Shown here piece after piece: positions 24,124 to 33,283 of a DNA stretch of 64,000 nt. The stretch comes from Acidimicrobiaceae bacterium (lineage in GTDB: Bacteria > Actinomycetota > Acidimicrobiia > Acidimicrobiales > RAAP-2). Position 1 is the first letter of the stretch; every line of letters begins with the position of its first letter. Where the stretch lies: NCBI GenBank assembly GCA_003160635.1, contig PMLV01000325.1, positions 1-64,000 of the forward strand, written 5' to 3'. The notes below the pieces were generated by a model. It worked only from the letters and a program-made list of their open reading frames with translations. It searched no databases and had not been told where the DNA came from. Position numbers and translations under genes: made by a program.

Positions 24124-24514
24124 CAGTACCCTCCCATAAGTTGAAACAGCAGCACGCCGATATCGCGAGCCTCAGGCATCACCGCTCTCCGCCGCCGGCA
24201 TGTCGCCCGTTATTCCGACCTTCTCTGGTGCGAGGTTGAAGCGCAGCGTGAAATGCATCTGCTCGGTGAACATGTCGCGTGCCTTGCATATGTGCTCATG
24301 TGCATCGACGATGACGTTCGATGTGGAACCCCCATTCGCTAACGGCGAACCAATACTGAACGAGTCTTTTTGAATGAACCGTCACAAAAGTTAACATGGC
24401 ATGTGCTCTTCCGCAATTGATGTGGAACGGCATGTCAAGTAGGTACAACCAGGTTCCTTTTGGACGCGTCGAACCAGAGGTTCGGCGCATGGACGTGTTG
24501 GCAGGCGACGGGGT
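24124..24514. other. Intergenic region with a possible gene fragment
   Basis: On the minus strand 24310-24172 reads openly as VDAHEHICKARDMFTEQMHF ... RFNLAPEKVGITGDMPAAE and then stops. It looks like the C-terminal end of a lost gene, but I cannot place the family. The remainder shows no gene. Confidence 0.3.
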
Positions 24515-24577
24515 CCCCGACGTCAAGGTGTAGCAGCGCCCGGAGCGAAGCGAGGACGAACGACCTTGACGTCGGGG
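24515..24577. repeat. Perfect 15-bp inverted repeat with nested second arm
   Basis: CCCCGACGTCAAGGT (24515-24529) is matched by ACCTTGACGTCGGGG (24563-24577) around a 33-base loop. A second pair, GTAGCAGC (24530-24537) and GCTGCTAC (24583-24590), interleaves with it. This is downstream of the PEP mutase-family gene on the minus strand. No T-run follows, so it may be a mobile-element end or recombination structure rather than a terminator. Confidence 0.5.
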
Positions 24578-24658
24578 TGGCGGCTGCTACGCCTTGATGC
24601 CCCTCACTAGAAGCGCGTCCCGGAAGACGCAAAGTGAAGCCTCTTCCACGTCAGCTGT

Positions 24659-25516
24659 TCAGGGCTTCTCGTGCACCATCACCATCTCCGGCACGTCAAG
24701 TCGAGCAAAAATGCTCGTGGCATGAGGGACCGATGGTCCACCAATCTGGGCGCACGCTTGTCCGAGCCCGCGAATCGCTGCCGCATACCCATCGTATCCA
24801 GAGCCGAGGCCGTTCATGTAGATGAGTAATCGCAAGCCGCTTTCGACGAGTCGCTTATGTTCCACAGGGTCGTACCGGCCCTCTTCGAAATCGACGAGAC
24901 CGGTCAGCGGCACATCGAGCCCGGCGGCTTGCGATGCTGTGTCCGCATCGATCCCGATGATCATCACCATGTCCGCGCCGGCCGCGACATAGAGCTCGGA
25001 TCGGCGAAGTGCCTCATCCATCGATTGCGTGATGTACGCGTCGGTTCGGGCAATTACGACGGTGTCGGGATTTCGCCGCGCGTCGACTGCCGCCTTCACG
25101 AGGTCGGCCTGCGCTTCCGCCTCCCGCATCCGCTGGTGCTGGTAGTCCCATCCGACCGTCGTGCCCGACCAGCGCCAGCGGCCCAGGCAATCGATGTCCT
25201 CCATTACGAAGGCCGATGCGCCAGCGTCCTCGGCGGAGCGGACGTAACGTCGGACGTAGGGCGGAACACCCAACATGTCATCGAGATCGGCCATGATCGG
25301 CATATCGGTGGTCGCACGCACGCGCCGCACCTGCTCAATCACTTCGGCCGGCGTGATCAAGCCGTCCTGTACGGCATACTCGTGCAACGCCGAGACTCCG
25401 CCACCAACCTGCACACCGTCGTAACCGAGGTCTTCGGCAGCAAGCGCCTCAGCAGGCCCACTGACGAGTCCCACGTGGATGACGTCAGTCCCAGACAACA
25501 AATCGCGATAAGACAT
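24659..25516 (-). CDS. Isocitrate lyase/PEP mutase superfamily enzyme
   Basis: The 285-residue TIM-barrel protein shows LGYDGVQVGGGVSALHEY, MADLDDMLG (the acidic metal-binding loop), AFVMEDIDCLG and VVIARTDAYI. These are superfamily blocks. The KKCGH loop of isocitrate and methylisocitrate lyases is absent, so oxaloacetate decarboxylase-like or C-C lyase activity on another 2-oxo or 2-hydroxy acid is more likely. The ATG at 25516 has GGAGGAAGG upstream; the open frame beyond it belongs to a broken dehydrogenase. A close paralogue (SMDEALRRSELY, GIDADSASQAA, PLTGLVDLEEG) lies at 63619-64000. Confidence 0.82.
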   Translation of the reverse strand: MSYRDLLSGTDVIHVGLVSGPAEALAAEDLGYDGVQVGGGVSALHEYAVQDGLITPAEVIEQVRRVRATTDMPIMADLDDMLGVPPYVRRYVRSAEDAGASAFVMEDIDCLGRWRWSGTTVGWDYQHQRMREAEAQADLVKAAVDARRNPDTVVIARTDAYITQSMDEALRRSELYVAAGADMVMIIGIDADTASQAAGLDVPLTGLVDFEEGRYDPVEHKRLVESGLRLLIYMNGLGSGYDGYAAAIRGLGQACAQIGGPSVPHATSIFARLDVPEMVMVHEKP

Positions 25517-25617
25517 CGTGCAAGCCTTCCTCCGCATCATGCGGTCCTCGGTAACCTGACAGGGGTGTTCGATGCCACCTTGAACCGGGTCTCTTGACAC
25601 CGGACTTTCGCGGGTCA

Positions 25618-25828
25618 GCGCTTGCCGTTTGGATAGACAACTGCCATTATCGCCCCGTCCAGGCTCAGCGAGCTGTCGAGCGCGGACATGCTGTCCTCCC
25701 CACGGCCCGGTGGCCTCGACCCGGAGAAACCCAGCATCCGCATCCACCGATGGCATAGGGAAATCCTCGATCTCTAGCACGCCGGCACCCCGCATCACCG
25801 TGGCGGGAACTTCTCAGCCAGTCAGTAA
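25618..25828 (-). pseudogene. Internally deleted copy of the zinc alcohol dehydrogenase
   Basis: From about 25798 the minus strand encodes GVLEIEDFPMPSVDADAGFL and RVEATG, nearly identical to residues 14-39 of the intact gene at 23014-24123. After GPWG the frame that ends at 25620 reads ALDSSLSLDGAIMAVVYPNG, matching its last 28 residues. About 300 codons are missing between, and the two parts are in different frames. The start is also shifted (AEKFPP in another frame). It is a clear deletion remnant. Confidence 0.8.
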
Positions 25829-26234
25829 CCCCTAGTATTAAGATCCAGCAGTTTGAGTTGCACCGGTCTGGCGCTTCACTCTCCGCATCAAGTATCTCGT
25901 CGGTGATGGGCCGAAAATTAACATAACAAGTTGATGCGTACAACTCGTATTGGTATTGATCGATAAAAGCCCCGCCTTGTGGAACAAGCGAGGTGCGCTT
26001 CAGCGAACCCCATACAAGGTCTGATGAGTCGCATCCGCTATGAAGCGCGTACTAAACGAACTCCGGGTGCCGGAGGAAGTATCCGAGCCTTCGCGTGAAA
26101 TGGCTCGCTGACTCGCTGGGGAAGGCGCTCCTTCACATTGCTCGGTCGTTGGTAACCGCTGTCGTTTCATACGCTGGCGCGGATGACACATTTCGGCCCT
26201 GCGAGTCAATAAGGCCCGCGAACATTGGGCGGAT
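25829..26234. other. Intergenic region between the dehydrogenase remnant and IS30 remnant
   Basis: No gene is supported. The only structure seen is a GC hairpin near 25967-25993. Confidence 0.4.
25964..25993 (-). terminator. Possible rho-independent terminator (minus strand)
   Basis: On the minus strand CCTCGCTTGT, a TCC loop and ACAAGGCGGGG form a stem with one bulge, followed by CTTTTA. It could end transcripts coming from the IS30 remnant side. Confidence 0.35.
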
Positions 26235-26915
26235 TCAAGGGATGAGCGCAACGAACTCGGCGAACTTCTCCAATGGTGTTATGTAACCAAGTGTCTTGCG
26301 TGGTCGACCGTTGAGGCTCCGTTGGATTCGCGCCAAGTCCCTCGCCGTGTAGGTCGAGAGGTCGGTGTACTTGGGCATGTATTGGCGTAAGAGACCGTTG
26401 GTGTTCTCATTCGAACCTCGTTGCCAAGGCGAGTGAGGATCACAAAAATAGACCGGGACGCCGGTTGCCACCATGAAGCTCGCGTGGGTGGCCATCTCGG
26501 TTCCTTGGTCCCAGGTGACCGAGCGGGCGAGCTCGCTCGGAAGGGTGGCGATGGCTTTAGACATGGCGACTTCTACATTCTTGGCGCCCTGACCATTCGG
26601 GAGGTGCAAGAGCAGTACGAGGCGGGTTGAACGCTCGACCAATGTCCCGACCGCAGAGCGGCTGTTGGGCCCAACGATGAGGTCTCCTTCCCAGTGTCCC
26701 GGCACTGCCCGGTCTTCGGCTTCGGCCGGCCGTTCGCTCAACATGACCATGTCGGTGATCCGCGCTCCGCGTATGGCCCGTCCCTGGTGCCTACGGGCCG
26801 TGCGCCCTGAACGCAGGCTGCGGGTCAGCTCCCGGCGCGGGACTCGGTGCAGGAATTCGTCAGCAAGATGACGCTGCCCGCGCTTATGGCTGTCCCTATT
26901 CCAATACGCCTATTG
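26235..26915 (-). pseudogene. IS30-family transposase, 5'-truncated
   Basis: The frame ending at 26235 carries the IS30 DDE core: GHWEGDLIVGPNSRSAVGTL, VTWDQGTEMATH, VYFCDPHSPWQRGSNENTNG and GRPRKTLGYITPLEKF. The same frame continues upstream of the first ATG (26750) to about 26915 (ADEFLHRVPRRELTRSLRSG) and then meets a stop. The N-terminal third with the helix-turn-helix is absent. No flanking inverted repeats were identified. Confidence 0.75.
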
Positions 26916-27170
26916 GCTCGCTGAATTCGCACCGGCGATGCGAAGTAGTCCGCTGGCAACCGGCAGGTCAGGAGATCTCACACGTCGGCGCCTCGTCGAG
27001 GATGCAAATTATCCTGTCTCGAGGGGGTATTCCCGTTCTTGATCTCGATGGCGAAACCATAGGCCGCTCCTACGTGGCAGCACAGGCGCACAGCGTACCG
27101 GTCATCGCCTAGGCAATCGAGAAGATCCATGATGAAAGCAAGTCGCTGGTTGTCTACGGGTCCGAGTCGC
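26916..27170. other. Intergenic remnant zone
   Basis: No gene is supported here. The stretch links the truncated IS30 element to the broken CoA-transferase and is probably debris of both. Confidence 0.3.
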
Positions 27171-27939
27171 TTACCCTACTTTACGAGCACCCATTGAGGA
27201 GCATTGACTTGCCGAACGAACATGTTGTGCTTTCGGCGTTTGACCGCAGCCAAGGAATCCAGGTGTTGGAATCGCGCTGGCCTGTGGTCCGAAACCCACC
27301 AGATTGACGTCGACGAGCTGCCCGGACCCGCCGTTGAGATCGCGGTCGTAGAGTGTGATCATGACGGCGAACGTAGCGGACTGTTCCGCCACGCCGTCGG
27401 CCAGGAAGAAGGGTGGAAGCGTGGGCGGCCCATCCGGCTGACCGGTGATGTGGGCGAACCCGCTCATAGCCTCGGCCAGGGTGCCGAACCCCGGGCGGTC
27501 GCTCGCCGGCCCTCCTCGGCCGAAGCCGCTGATATGAAGCATCACAAGGCTCGGATGAGCCTTGTGCACCGATTCGTAGTGGAGGCCCCACTTGGCGAGG
27601 GCACTTGGGCGGTTGTTCACCACGAGCACGTCACTGATTGCGAGCAGTTGGTGGAATAGCTCCTGACCCGTCAGGGTTTCTGAGGTCAAGCGTGACACAG
27701 CGCTTGTTGCGGCTCATACTGTTCCAAAAAAGGCCGATGCGATCTTTGAGCGCGCCCCATGTGCGCAAGGGATCACCGACGACCGGCTGCTCGACTTTGA
27801 TGACGTCGGCGCCGAACTCGCCCAGTGCCGTGGCCACCATCGGCCCAGCAGCCAGCGTGGCGGCGTCAATGACGTGAACGCCCGTCAACGGCCGGCGTGG
27901 CTCAGCCATCGTGTGCACAAGGGGGGCGCTCGAGCCCAA
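27171..27939 (-). pseudogene. Frameshifted and truncated CaiB/BaiF (family III) CoA-transferase
   Basis: The start (27939) encodes LTGVHVIDAATLAAGPMVAT, EFGADVIKVEQP and NKRCVTLDLRNPDG. Then the frame shifts near 27665 and the next frame continues with GQELFHQLLAISDVLVVNNR and RPGFGTLAEAMSGFAHITGQ. The Asp preceding RPG corresponds to the catalytic Asp of the family. After GQLVDVNLVGF the normal sequence is lost at about 27290. Family members have about 400 residues, so the C-terminal third is missing. It was probably part of substrate activation by CoA transfer. Confidence 0.75.
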
Positions 27940-28230
27940 ACGTGACTACTATTGTGACTTTCGGGAGATCTCAAGAGGTTCTCGGACGCCCATCAGCGAT
28001 GTCAGCGGGGCTTATCGACCTTCGCTGCATAGCTCGACGTCGCGCTATCTGCGCTCGCTGACCGGTTGGGCACTTGCGCATAGTCCCAAGACCCGTTGGA
28101 ACCTCGGCCGCCACAACCGGGGCAGAACCGTAGTCCCAGAGCGTGAGTAGCTCGCCGAGGACCGGTTCGACGACCAAGTCGCGCCGGCCCTGGAGCAGGG
28201 GCATATCGCTTCTGCTCCGGGCACACTTGA

Positions 28231-28884
28231 TCACCCGTCGGTGAGCACGCGACCCAACTGCTTCATCGACATTGGGGGATGCGCCAGCTTCTGGTGGCGA
28301 TGCCGCAGGCCATCGAGGGCGAGCTCTAGAAACCGCCGAGAAGCACACGGGGCGTCGGCGTCGCAGAGGTCACCGAGACCCCGCACCGACATCAAGACTA
28401 TGACGAGATCGGTGGGAGCGATGTCGGGCCGGACCGTTCCCGCCCGCTGGCTGGCCTCGAGGATACGACCGATAAGAGGCATCAACGAACCTAGAGCCTG
28501 GTCGGCCTTTCCCCCGCTCCAGGGTCGCCGCGATGTAGCGGCCCGCCAACAGCTCGGGGTATCCACACATCGTCGAACGAATTCGAAGACCGCCTCGCCA
28601 GGAGCAACTTCCGAAAGGACGTCTTTGGCGATCTGGCGGTTTCGATCCGTCGCCGCGTCGACCACGGCAGCGAACAGATCGGCCTTGTTCGGGAAGCGCC
28701 GGTAGAGGGTCCCAATGCCGACCTCTGCCCGGGCGGCTACCTGTTCCATCGACGCGTCGTAGCCGTGCTCAGCGAAGACGTCACGGGCCGCCACGAGGAT
28801 CCGGCCCAGATTTAGTTCGGCATCCCGTCTCAACGGCCTCAGCCCAGTCACCCCTCGTACTTCATAGACGCTCCTCCCCTCCAT
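28231..28884 (-). CDS. TetR-family transcriptional regulator with an internal double frameshift
   Basis: The N-terminal helix-turn-helix is clear (RILVAARDVFAEHGYDASME, AEVGIGTLYRRFPNKADLF). In the ligand domain the frame gives an unnatural SCWRAATSRRPWSGG stretch. The next frame over the same bases (about 28520-28570) reads PELLAGRYIAATLERG, which fits TetR C-terminal helices. One indel out and one back, the second in a run of five Gs, would repair it. The protein may still fold, or the bases may contain two errors. The start is uncertain (28917 and 28884 are options). Target genes are unknown; it faces the broken CoA-transferase. Confidence 0.65.
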   Translation of the reverse strand: MEGRSVYEVRGVTGLRPLRRDAELNLGRILVAARDVFAEHGYDASMEQVAARAEVGIGTLYRRFPNKADLFAAVVDAATDRNRQIAKDVLSEVAPGEAVFEFVRRCVDTPSCWRAATSRRPWSGGKADQALGSLMPLIGRILEASQRAGTVRPDIAPTDLVIVLMSVRGLGDLCDADAPCASRRFLELALDGLRHRHQKLAHPPMSMKQLGRVLTDG

Positions 28885-29144
28885 TTCAATTGTCCGCAAC
28901 GTAGCTGGCTCCAACAACCTCCTCGACTCCGGAGGTCAGTGCCGAGAGCGACCCGCTAAGGGAAAGGGGGGGTCGGCTGCGAGTGGGCATCATGAGGACC
29001 GCGATCACCGCCACACGAGCGCGCCCGCGCTGGCGCTGAAGGCCGGAACAAAGCCGTGCTCCCTCTGTAGTCCTGGGCAGGCGTTCCGGTCACAATCAGG
29101 CTTATGGCTACCCCGGGTCGCCACTCCGGCGGAACTTTCCTCTA

Positions 29145-29915
29145 TCACTTTGGCGGCATCCGGATACCTCCGTCGACCCGCACGGTTTCGCCGTTCATGT
29201 AGTCGTTGGTTACCAGTTCGACAACCATCGACGCCAACTCGGCCGCCGAACCAAGCCGACGAGGAAAGAGGACATTGGACGCCAGATTGGCCTTGAACTG
29301 TTCTGCGCGCTCACCCTCCCCGTAGATGGGCGTGTCTATGAGGCCAGGGGCAATCGTGTTCACTCGAACACCGATGGAAGCCAGGTCGCGGGCCAAAGGC
29401 AGTGTCATGCTCACGATGCCGCCTTTGGAGGCAGCGTATGAAGCTTGCCCGATTTGCCCATCAAATGCCGCTACCGAAGCCATGTTAACAATGGCTCCTC
29501 GCTGACCATCGGGCTGTGTGGGATAGGTTTTCGCCATGGCGGCCGCAACCAGTCGAACGCAGTTGAACGTACCGACCAAATTGATCTGGATGACTCGCAG
29601 AAACTTTCCGAGCGGTAGCGGGTTCCCATCCCGGTCGACGGTGCGGCCGGGATTGCCAATGCCTGCTGCATTTATCAGGACTCGCAATGGTCCGGCTTCT
29701 ACTGCCGCCCCTACCGCTGTCTCGACATCGGTTTCGTCGGTGACATCGGTCTTGACGAAGATTCCCCCCAGTTCCTCGGCCACTTCTGGCCCACGTTCTT
29801 CGTTTCGATCTGCGATGATGCAGCGGGTACCTCTTTGAGAAAGCAGTCGCGCCGACGCTTCCCCTATGCCTGACGCCCCTCCGGTGACCAATGCTGAACA
29901 TCCTTCTATGTCCAT
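29145..29915 (-). CDS. Short-chain dehydrogenase, 3-hydroxyacyl-CoA dehydrogenase type-2 (HSD10)-like
   Basis: The 256-residue protein has the NAD motif TGGASGIG (about residues 10-17), NAAGIG, the Ser of MASVAAFDGQIGQ and the YAASK pair, followed by MTLPLARDLASIGVRVNTIA and GLIDTPIYG. The insertion GQRGAIVNMASVAAFDGQIG and the ending VDGGIRMPPK closely follow HSD10-type enzymes, which oxidise 3-hydroxyacyl-CoA. The ATG at 29915 is adjacent to the thiolase stop (29918), so thiolase and dehydrogenase form one operon for the last two steps of a beta-oxidation turn. Confidence 0.85.
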   Translation of the reverse strand: MDIEGCSALVTGGASGIGEASARLLSQRGTRCIIADRNEERGPEVAEELGGIFVKTDVTDETDVETAVGAAVEAGPLRVLINAAGIGNPGRTVDRDGNPLPLGKFLRVIQINLVGTFNCVRLVAAAMAKTYPTQPDGQRGAIVNMASVAAFDGQIGQASYAASKGGIVSMTLPLARDLASIGVRVNTIAPGLIDTPIYGEGERAEQFKANLASNVLFPRRLGSAAELASMVVELVTNDYMNGETVRVDGGIRMPPK

Positions 29916-29917
29916 AG

Positions 29918-31096
29918 TCAAATCCGCCGAATGAGAGTGCCAGTGCCGAGCCCGCCGCCGCAGCACATGGTGACGATCGCGTGTTCGCCATCAATCCGCT
30001 CGAGTTCGTGGCAAGCCTTGGTGATTAGTGCTGCCCCGGTGGCACCGAGTGGATGTCCGAGGGCTATTGCCCCTCCGTTGGGATTGACCCGCGCCGGATC
30101 AGGCTTTATCTCCGACTCGAACGCGAGCACCACCGCTGCGAATGCCTCGTTGACCTCGATCACGTCGATGTCGTCGATGATGAGGCCGTTGCCATTCAGC
30201 AATTTCTGCGTGGCCGGGATAGGACCCTCTAGCATTATCACTGGGTCACAGCCGACAAGACACACATCAACAATCTGGGCCATGGGAGTCACACCCAACT
30301 CTTGTGCCTTTTCCTTCGTCATCAACAACACCGCGGACGCCCCATCCGAGATTTGTGAGGAAGTGCCAGCGGTGTGAACTCCATCGGGCCGACCGGTTGG
30401 CTTTAGGCTTGCCAAGCCTTCTAGCGTTGTCTCACGCGGACACTCGTCGGTAGTGAGAATTACGGTCTCTTTCGAAGTGTTGGAGTCTTCACCCAATACA
30501 GGCACTTCGATCGAAACTATCTGTCCTTCGAATCTTCCCTCCTTCACAGCGACCGCTGCACGCTTTTGAGAACGCATGCCGAAGGCATCCGCGTCCGATC
30601 GTGATAAGGCCCAACGATCGGCCATCCGTTCGGCCGCTTCGAACTGCGTGGTGAACTCGTGTTGAGCCCAATAGTTCTTGTTGATCGACTTACCGACGTT
30701 GGGATCACGAGGAATACTCGACCCCATTGGAACGCGGGTCATAAGTTCGACGCCACAGCCGACAGCCATATCGACCACACCGCTGGCGACCAAAGAGTAG
30801 GCGAGGTTGACGGCGTGCTGGGCCGAACCGCACTGCGCGTCAATCGTCGACGCCGCCACCCTAGTCGGGAGTCCGGCGGTGAGCCATGCATTCCGGGTGA
30901 CATTCATGGCCTGCATCCCGACCTGGCCCACACAGCCGCCGACAACTTGTCCGACCTCGGATGGGTCGAGACCGCTTCGATCGAAGAGTGCCCGTTGAAT
31001 CTGAGCTAGTACGTCGACGCTGTGGGACGCCGAGAAGCCACCACCCCTTCGCCCGATTGGACTGCGGATGGCATCGACAATGACCACTTCACGCAT
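29918..31096 (-). CDS. Thiolase (acetyl-CoA acyltransferase, FadA-like)
   Basis: The 392-residue protein has the nucleophile Cys in DAQCGSAQH (about residue 90), the NEAFAAVV motif, GHPLGATG with the catalytic His, and CCGGGLGTGT with the second Cys near the C terminus. All thiolase active-site elements are present. It should cleave 3-ketoacyl-CoA to acetyl- or propionyl-CoA. It is transcribed ahead of the HSD10-like gene. A palindromic site at 31164-31178 lies 68 bases upstream of its ATG. A closely related thiolase is at 40173. Confidence 0.9.
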   Translation of the reverse strand: MREVVIVDAIRSPIGRRGGGFSASHSVDVLAQIQRALFDRSGLDPSEVGQVVGGCVGQVGMQAMNVTRNAWLTAGLPTRVAASTIDAQCGSAQHAVNLAYSLVASGVVDMAVGCGVELMTRVPMGSSIPRDPNVGKSINKNYWAQHEFTTQFEAAERMADRWALSRSDADAFGMRSQKRAAVAVKEGRFEGQIVSIEVPVLGEDSNTSKETVILTTDECPRETTLEGLASLKPTGRPDGVHTAGTSSQISDGASAVLLMTKEKAQELGVTPMAQIVDVCLVGCDPVIMLEGPIPATQKLLNGNGLIIDDIDVIEVNEAFAAVVLAFESEIKPDPARVNPNGGAIALGHPLGATGAALITKACHELERIDGEHAIVTMCCGGGLGTGTLIRRI

Positions 31097-31163
31097 TTCT
31101 CTCCCTTATCGCTCTCCCTAGGCGTCGAACTGTGGCCCCAGAGACGCAACACAGCACGTCTTT

Positions 31164-31178
31164 TGGATACAGGATCCA
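31164..31178. promoter_or_regulatory. Operator-like palindrome TGGATACAGGATCCA (proposed GntR/FCD site)
   Basis: It lies between the thiolase start (31096) and the acyl-CoA dehydrogenase stop (31214). It has two TGGATNC half-sites around a central A. The same pattern occurs at 36612, 36703, 39261, 44745 and 62799. Confidence 0.55.
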
Positions 31179-31213
31179 TAATAGCACCGGTGCGCGGGGG
31201 CGGTGCCTGCGGT

Positions 31214-32446
31214 TCAAGCGGTACTCGACGACGGCGTCTCAGTGCCCGCGAGCCGACGACGCTCCAACTGGCGAGCCATCACCAACCGATTGACATCGTT
31301 CGTCCCATCGTAGATCTGAGTCACCTTGGCATCGCGCATGAACCGCTCCACTTCATATTCACGCGTGTACCCGTAGCCACCGAGTACGTCCACACATCCG
31401 GTAGTCACTTCCATAGCGAGGTCCGAACAGTATGACTTTGCCATTGCTGATTCAATCGAATACTCCGGACGAGTACCTTGGTCAATCATGCGTGCGACTT
31501 GATACAGAAGTACCTGCGCGCTCGTCACCTTGGACAGCATCGTCATCAGACGAAGTTGTATCGCCTGAAATTCGAAAATCCGCTGACCAAACTGTTCCCG
31601 GCGAAGCGCGTATTCGTAGGCTCGAGCCCACGCACCGCGGCCCAAACCACAGGCCTGGGCCGCGGTGCTAATCCTGGCGTCGCCAAGTGCACCCATCACC
31701 ACCTTGAACCCTTCACCTTCTTGTCCAATACGTTGCTCATCGGGCACGAACACGTTGGAAAAGAAGATCTCGGCCGTGTCGGAGCCTCGGATTCCCATCT
31801 TCTCGAGAGGCTTACCGAACGATAGGCCAGGAGCGGATGACTCAACTAAGAGGATCGTCATTCCCTTGTGGCGTTCGTCACTCGTGCGGACGAACACGGA
31901 CATGATGTCCGATTCATTGCCGTTCGTGATGAAGATCTTGCTACCATTGATGAGGTAACCCCCATCAACCCTCTTGGCCCGCGTTCGTATCGATGCGAGA
32001 TCTGATCCTGCTGAAGGTTCCGTAAGGGCAATACTCATGACGCGATCTCCAAGAGCAGAGGCAGGGAGCCATCGTTCCTTCTGCGTCTCACTGCCCACCT
32101 GCAACAGCGGCAACATGCCATGGACCTGTGTCATATAGGTTGCCGCGGTGGCACCACACGCACTCGCTATCTCTTCGAGTACTAGGCAATACTGCAGCAT
32201 CGTTCCGCCAGAGCCACCATATTGCTCTGGCACGAGCAGGCCTATCAGACCCGTGGATCCGAGAGTGTGCAGCGCGGTTCGAGGAAACTCTTCATCCTCG
32301 TCTATGCGTCGAGCGATTGGAGCAATCTCCTTGTCGACAATCTCTCGCGCCAGATCCCTGATAGCGATGTCGTCTGGCGACAGGTCCAGGTAAACGAGAT
32401 CCCGAAGAGCCGATGCGCGACTAATAGCGGACGAGCTCATGGCCAT
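31214..32446 (-). CDS. Acyl-CoA dehydrogenase
   Basis: The 410-residue flavoprotein shows ALTEPSAGSDLASI, GSKIFITNGNESD, MGIRGSDTAEIFF and the C-terminal VLGGYGYTREYEVERFMRDA. It would introduce the alpha-beta double bond in an acyl-CoA. The residue of the usual catalytic Glu in 'YEGT' reads Asp here (IYDGTNDVN), which may lower or alter activity. The ATG at 32446 is preceded by AAGAAGGA; the longer frame to 32476 has no site. It follows the crotonase gene at 32486 by 39 bases in the same direction, forming part of the 34886-31214 operon. Confidence 0.88.
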   Translation of the reverse strand: MAMSSSAISRASALRDLVYLDLSPDDIAIRDLAREIVDKEIAPIARRIDEDEEFPRTALHTLGSTGLIGLLVPEQYGGSGGTMLQYCLVLEEIASACGATAATYMTQVHGMLPLLQVGSETQKERWLPASALGDRVMSIALTEPSAGSDLASIRTRAKRVDGGYLINGSKIFITNGNESDIMSVFVRTSDERHKGMTILLVESSAPGLSFGKPLEKMGIRGSDTAEIFFSNVFVPDEQRIGQEGEGFKVVMGALGDARISTAAQACGLGRGAWARAYEYALRREQFGQRIFEFQAIQLRLMTMLSKVTSAQVLLYQVARMIDQGTRPEYSIESAMAKSYCSDLAMEVTTGCVDVLGGYGYTREYEVERFMRDAKVTQIYDGTNDVNRLVMARQLERRRLAGTETPSSSTA

Positions 32447-32485
32447 ACGGAATTCCTTCTTAACGTCGTGAACCACATCGGGCCA

Positions 32486-33283
32486 TCACCGACCTGACCA
32501 CCGCGGGGCTCGCTTCTCGATGAACGCAGCTAGACCTTCGTGGATGTCCTCCGAGTCCATCATACGAGCGGTTCCCTCAGCTGACATCTGCCATCCAACG
32601 TAATCAGACTCGAATGTGGCATGCAGAACGATCTGTCGAGACGCTCTAACGGCCATCGGCCCATTCGCGCATATCCGCTCTGCAAGTGCCCTCGCGCTGG
32701 ACACGGCCTGACCAGGTTCACAGAGCTCACACACCAATCCGTGTAACAGGGCTCGGTCGGCTGACAAGGGGTCGCCGGTCAAAGCGCTCTCCATCGCAAC
32801 GCTCAAGGGCACCTTCCTCCCGAGGCGGAAGAGACCTCCAGCGGCTGCGACGAGGTTTCGCTTAACTTCCGGAATCCCGAACTTGGCCACGGTTGAGGCG
32901 ACAATCAAGTCACAGGCCAGACAGATCTCCAGTCCGCCCGCGAGAGCGGCACCTTCGACGGCCGCAATAATCGGCTTTTCACGTTCTCTCTGGACGAATC
33001 CCGCAAAACCGCCCCGCTCGGTCTCGAATTCGCTCGCTCGACCTTCGTTAATCAACTTGAGGTCGGCACCCGCGCAAAAGACAGGAGGCGAACCCGCGAG
33101 GATCCCTACCCATAACTCTTCGTCGGACTCGAGACGGTCGACGGCCATTTCCAGGCCTCTCGCCACGTCCCCGTTGACCGCATTACGTGCGTCGGGTCGG
33201 TCGATAGTGACGACCGCGATATGGCCATGAGATTCAAACAGTAAGGACTCTGTCAGTTGCAACGGAGGCACAGTACCCGTCAC
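32486..33283 (-). CDS. Enoyl-CoA hydratase/isomerase (crotonase) family protein
   Basis: The 265-residue crotonase has the oxyanion-hole segment AGSPPVFCAGADLKLI and AALAGGLEICLACDLIV, and a Glu in KFGIPEVKRNL. Both acidic positions of classical hydratases therefore appear to be kept, unlike the crotonases at 39345 and 41397. It should hydrate an enoyl-CoA produced by the adjacent acyl-CoA dehydrogenase. It starts at GTG 33283, overlapping the stop of the SDR gene (33280). Confidence 0.85.
   Translation of the reverse strand: MTGTVPPLQLTESLLFESHGHIAVVTIDRPDARNAVNGDVARGLEMAVDRLESDEELWVGILAGSPPVFCAGADLKLINEGRASEFETERGGFAGFVQREREKPIIAAVEGAALAGGLEICLACDLIVASTVAKFGIPEVKRNLVAAAGGLFRLGRKVPLSVAMESALTGDPLSADRALLHGLVCELCEPGQAVSSARALAERICANGPMAVRASRQIVLHATFESDYVGWQMSAEGTARMMDSEDIHEGLAAFIEKRAPRWSGR

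Noticed and set aside
25517-25798. N-terminal extension of the PEP mutase-family frame
   Set aside because: These codons are the remnant of an alcohol dehydrogenase read in frame by chance; a strong ribosome site supports the start at 25516.
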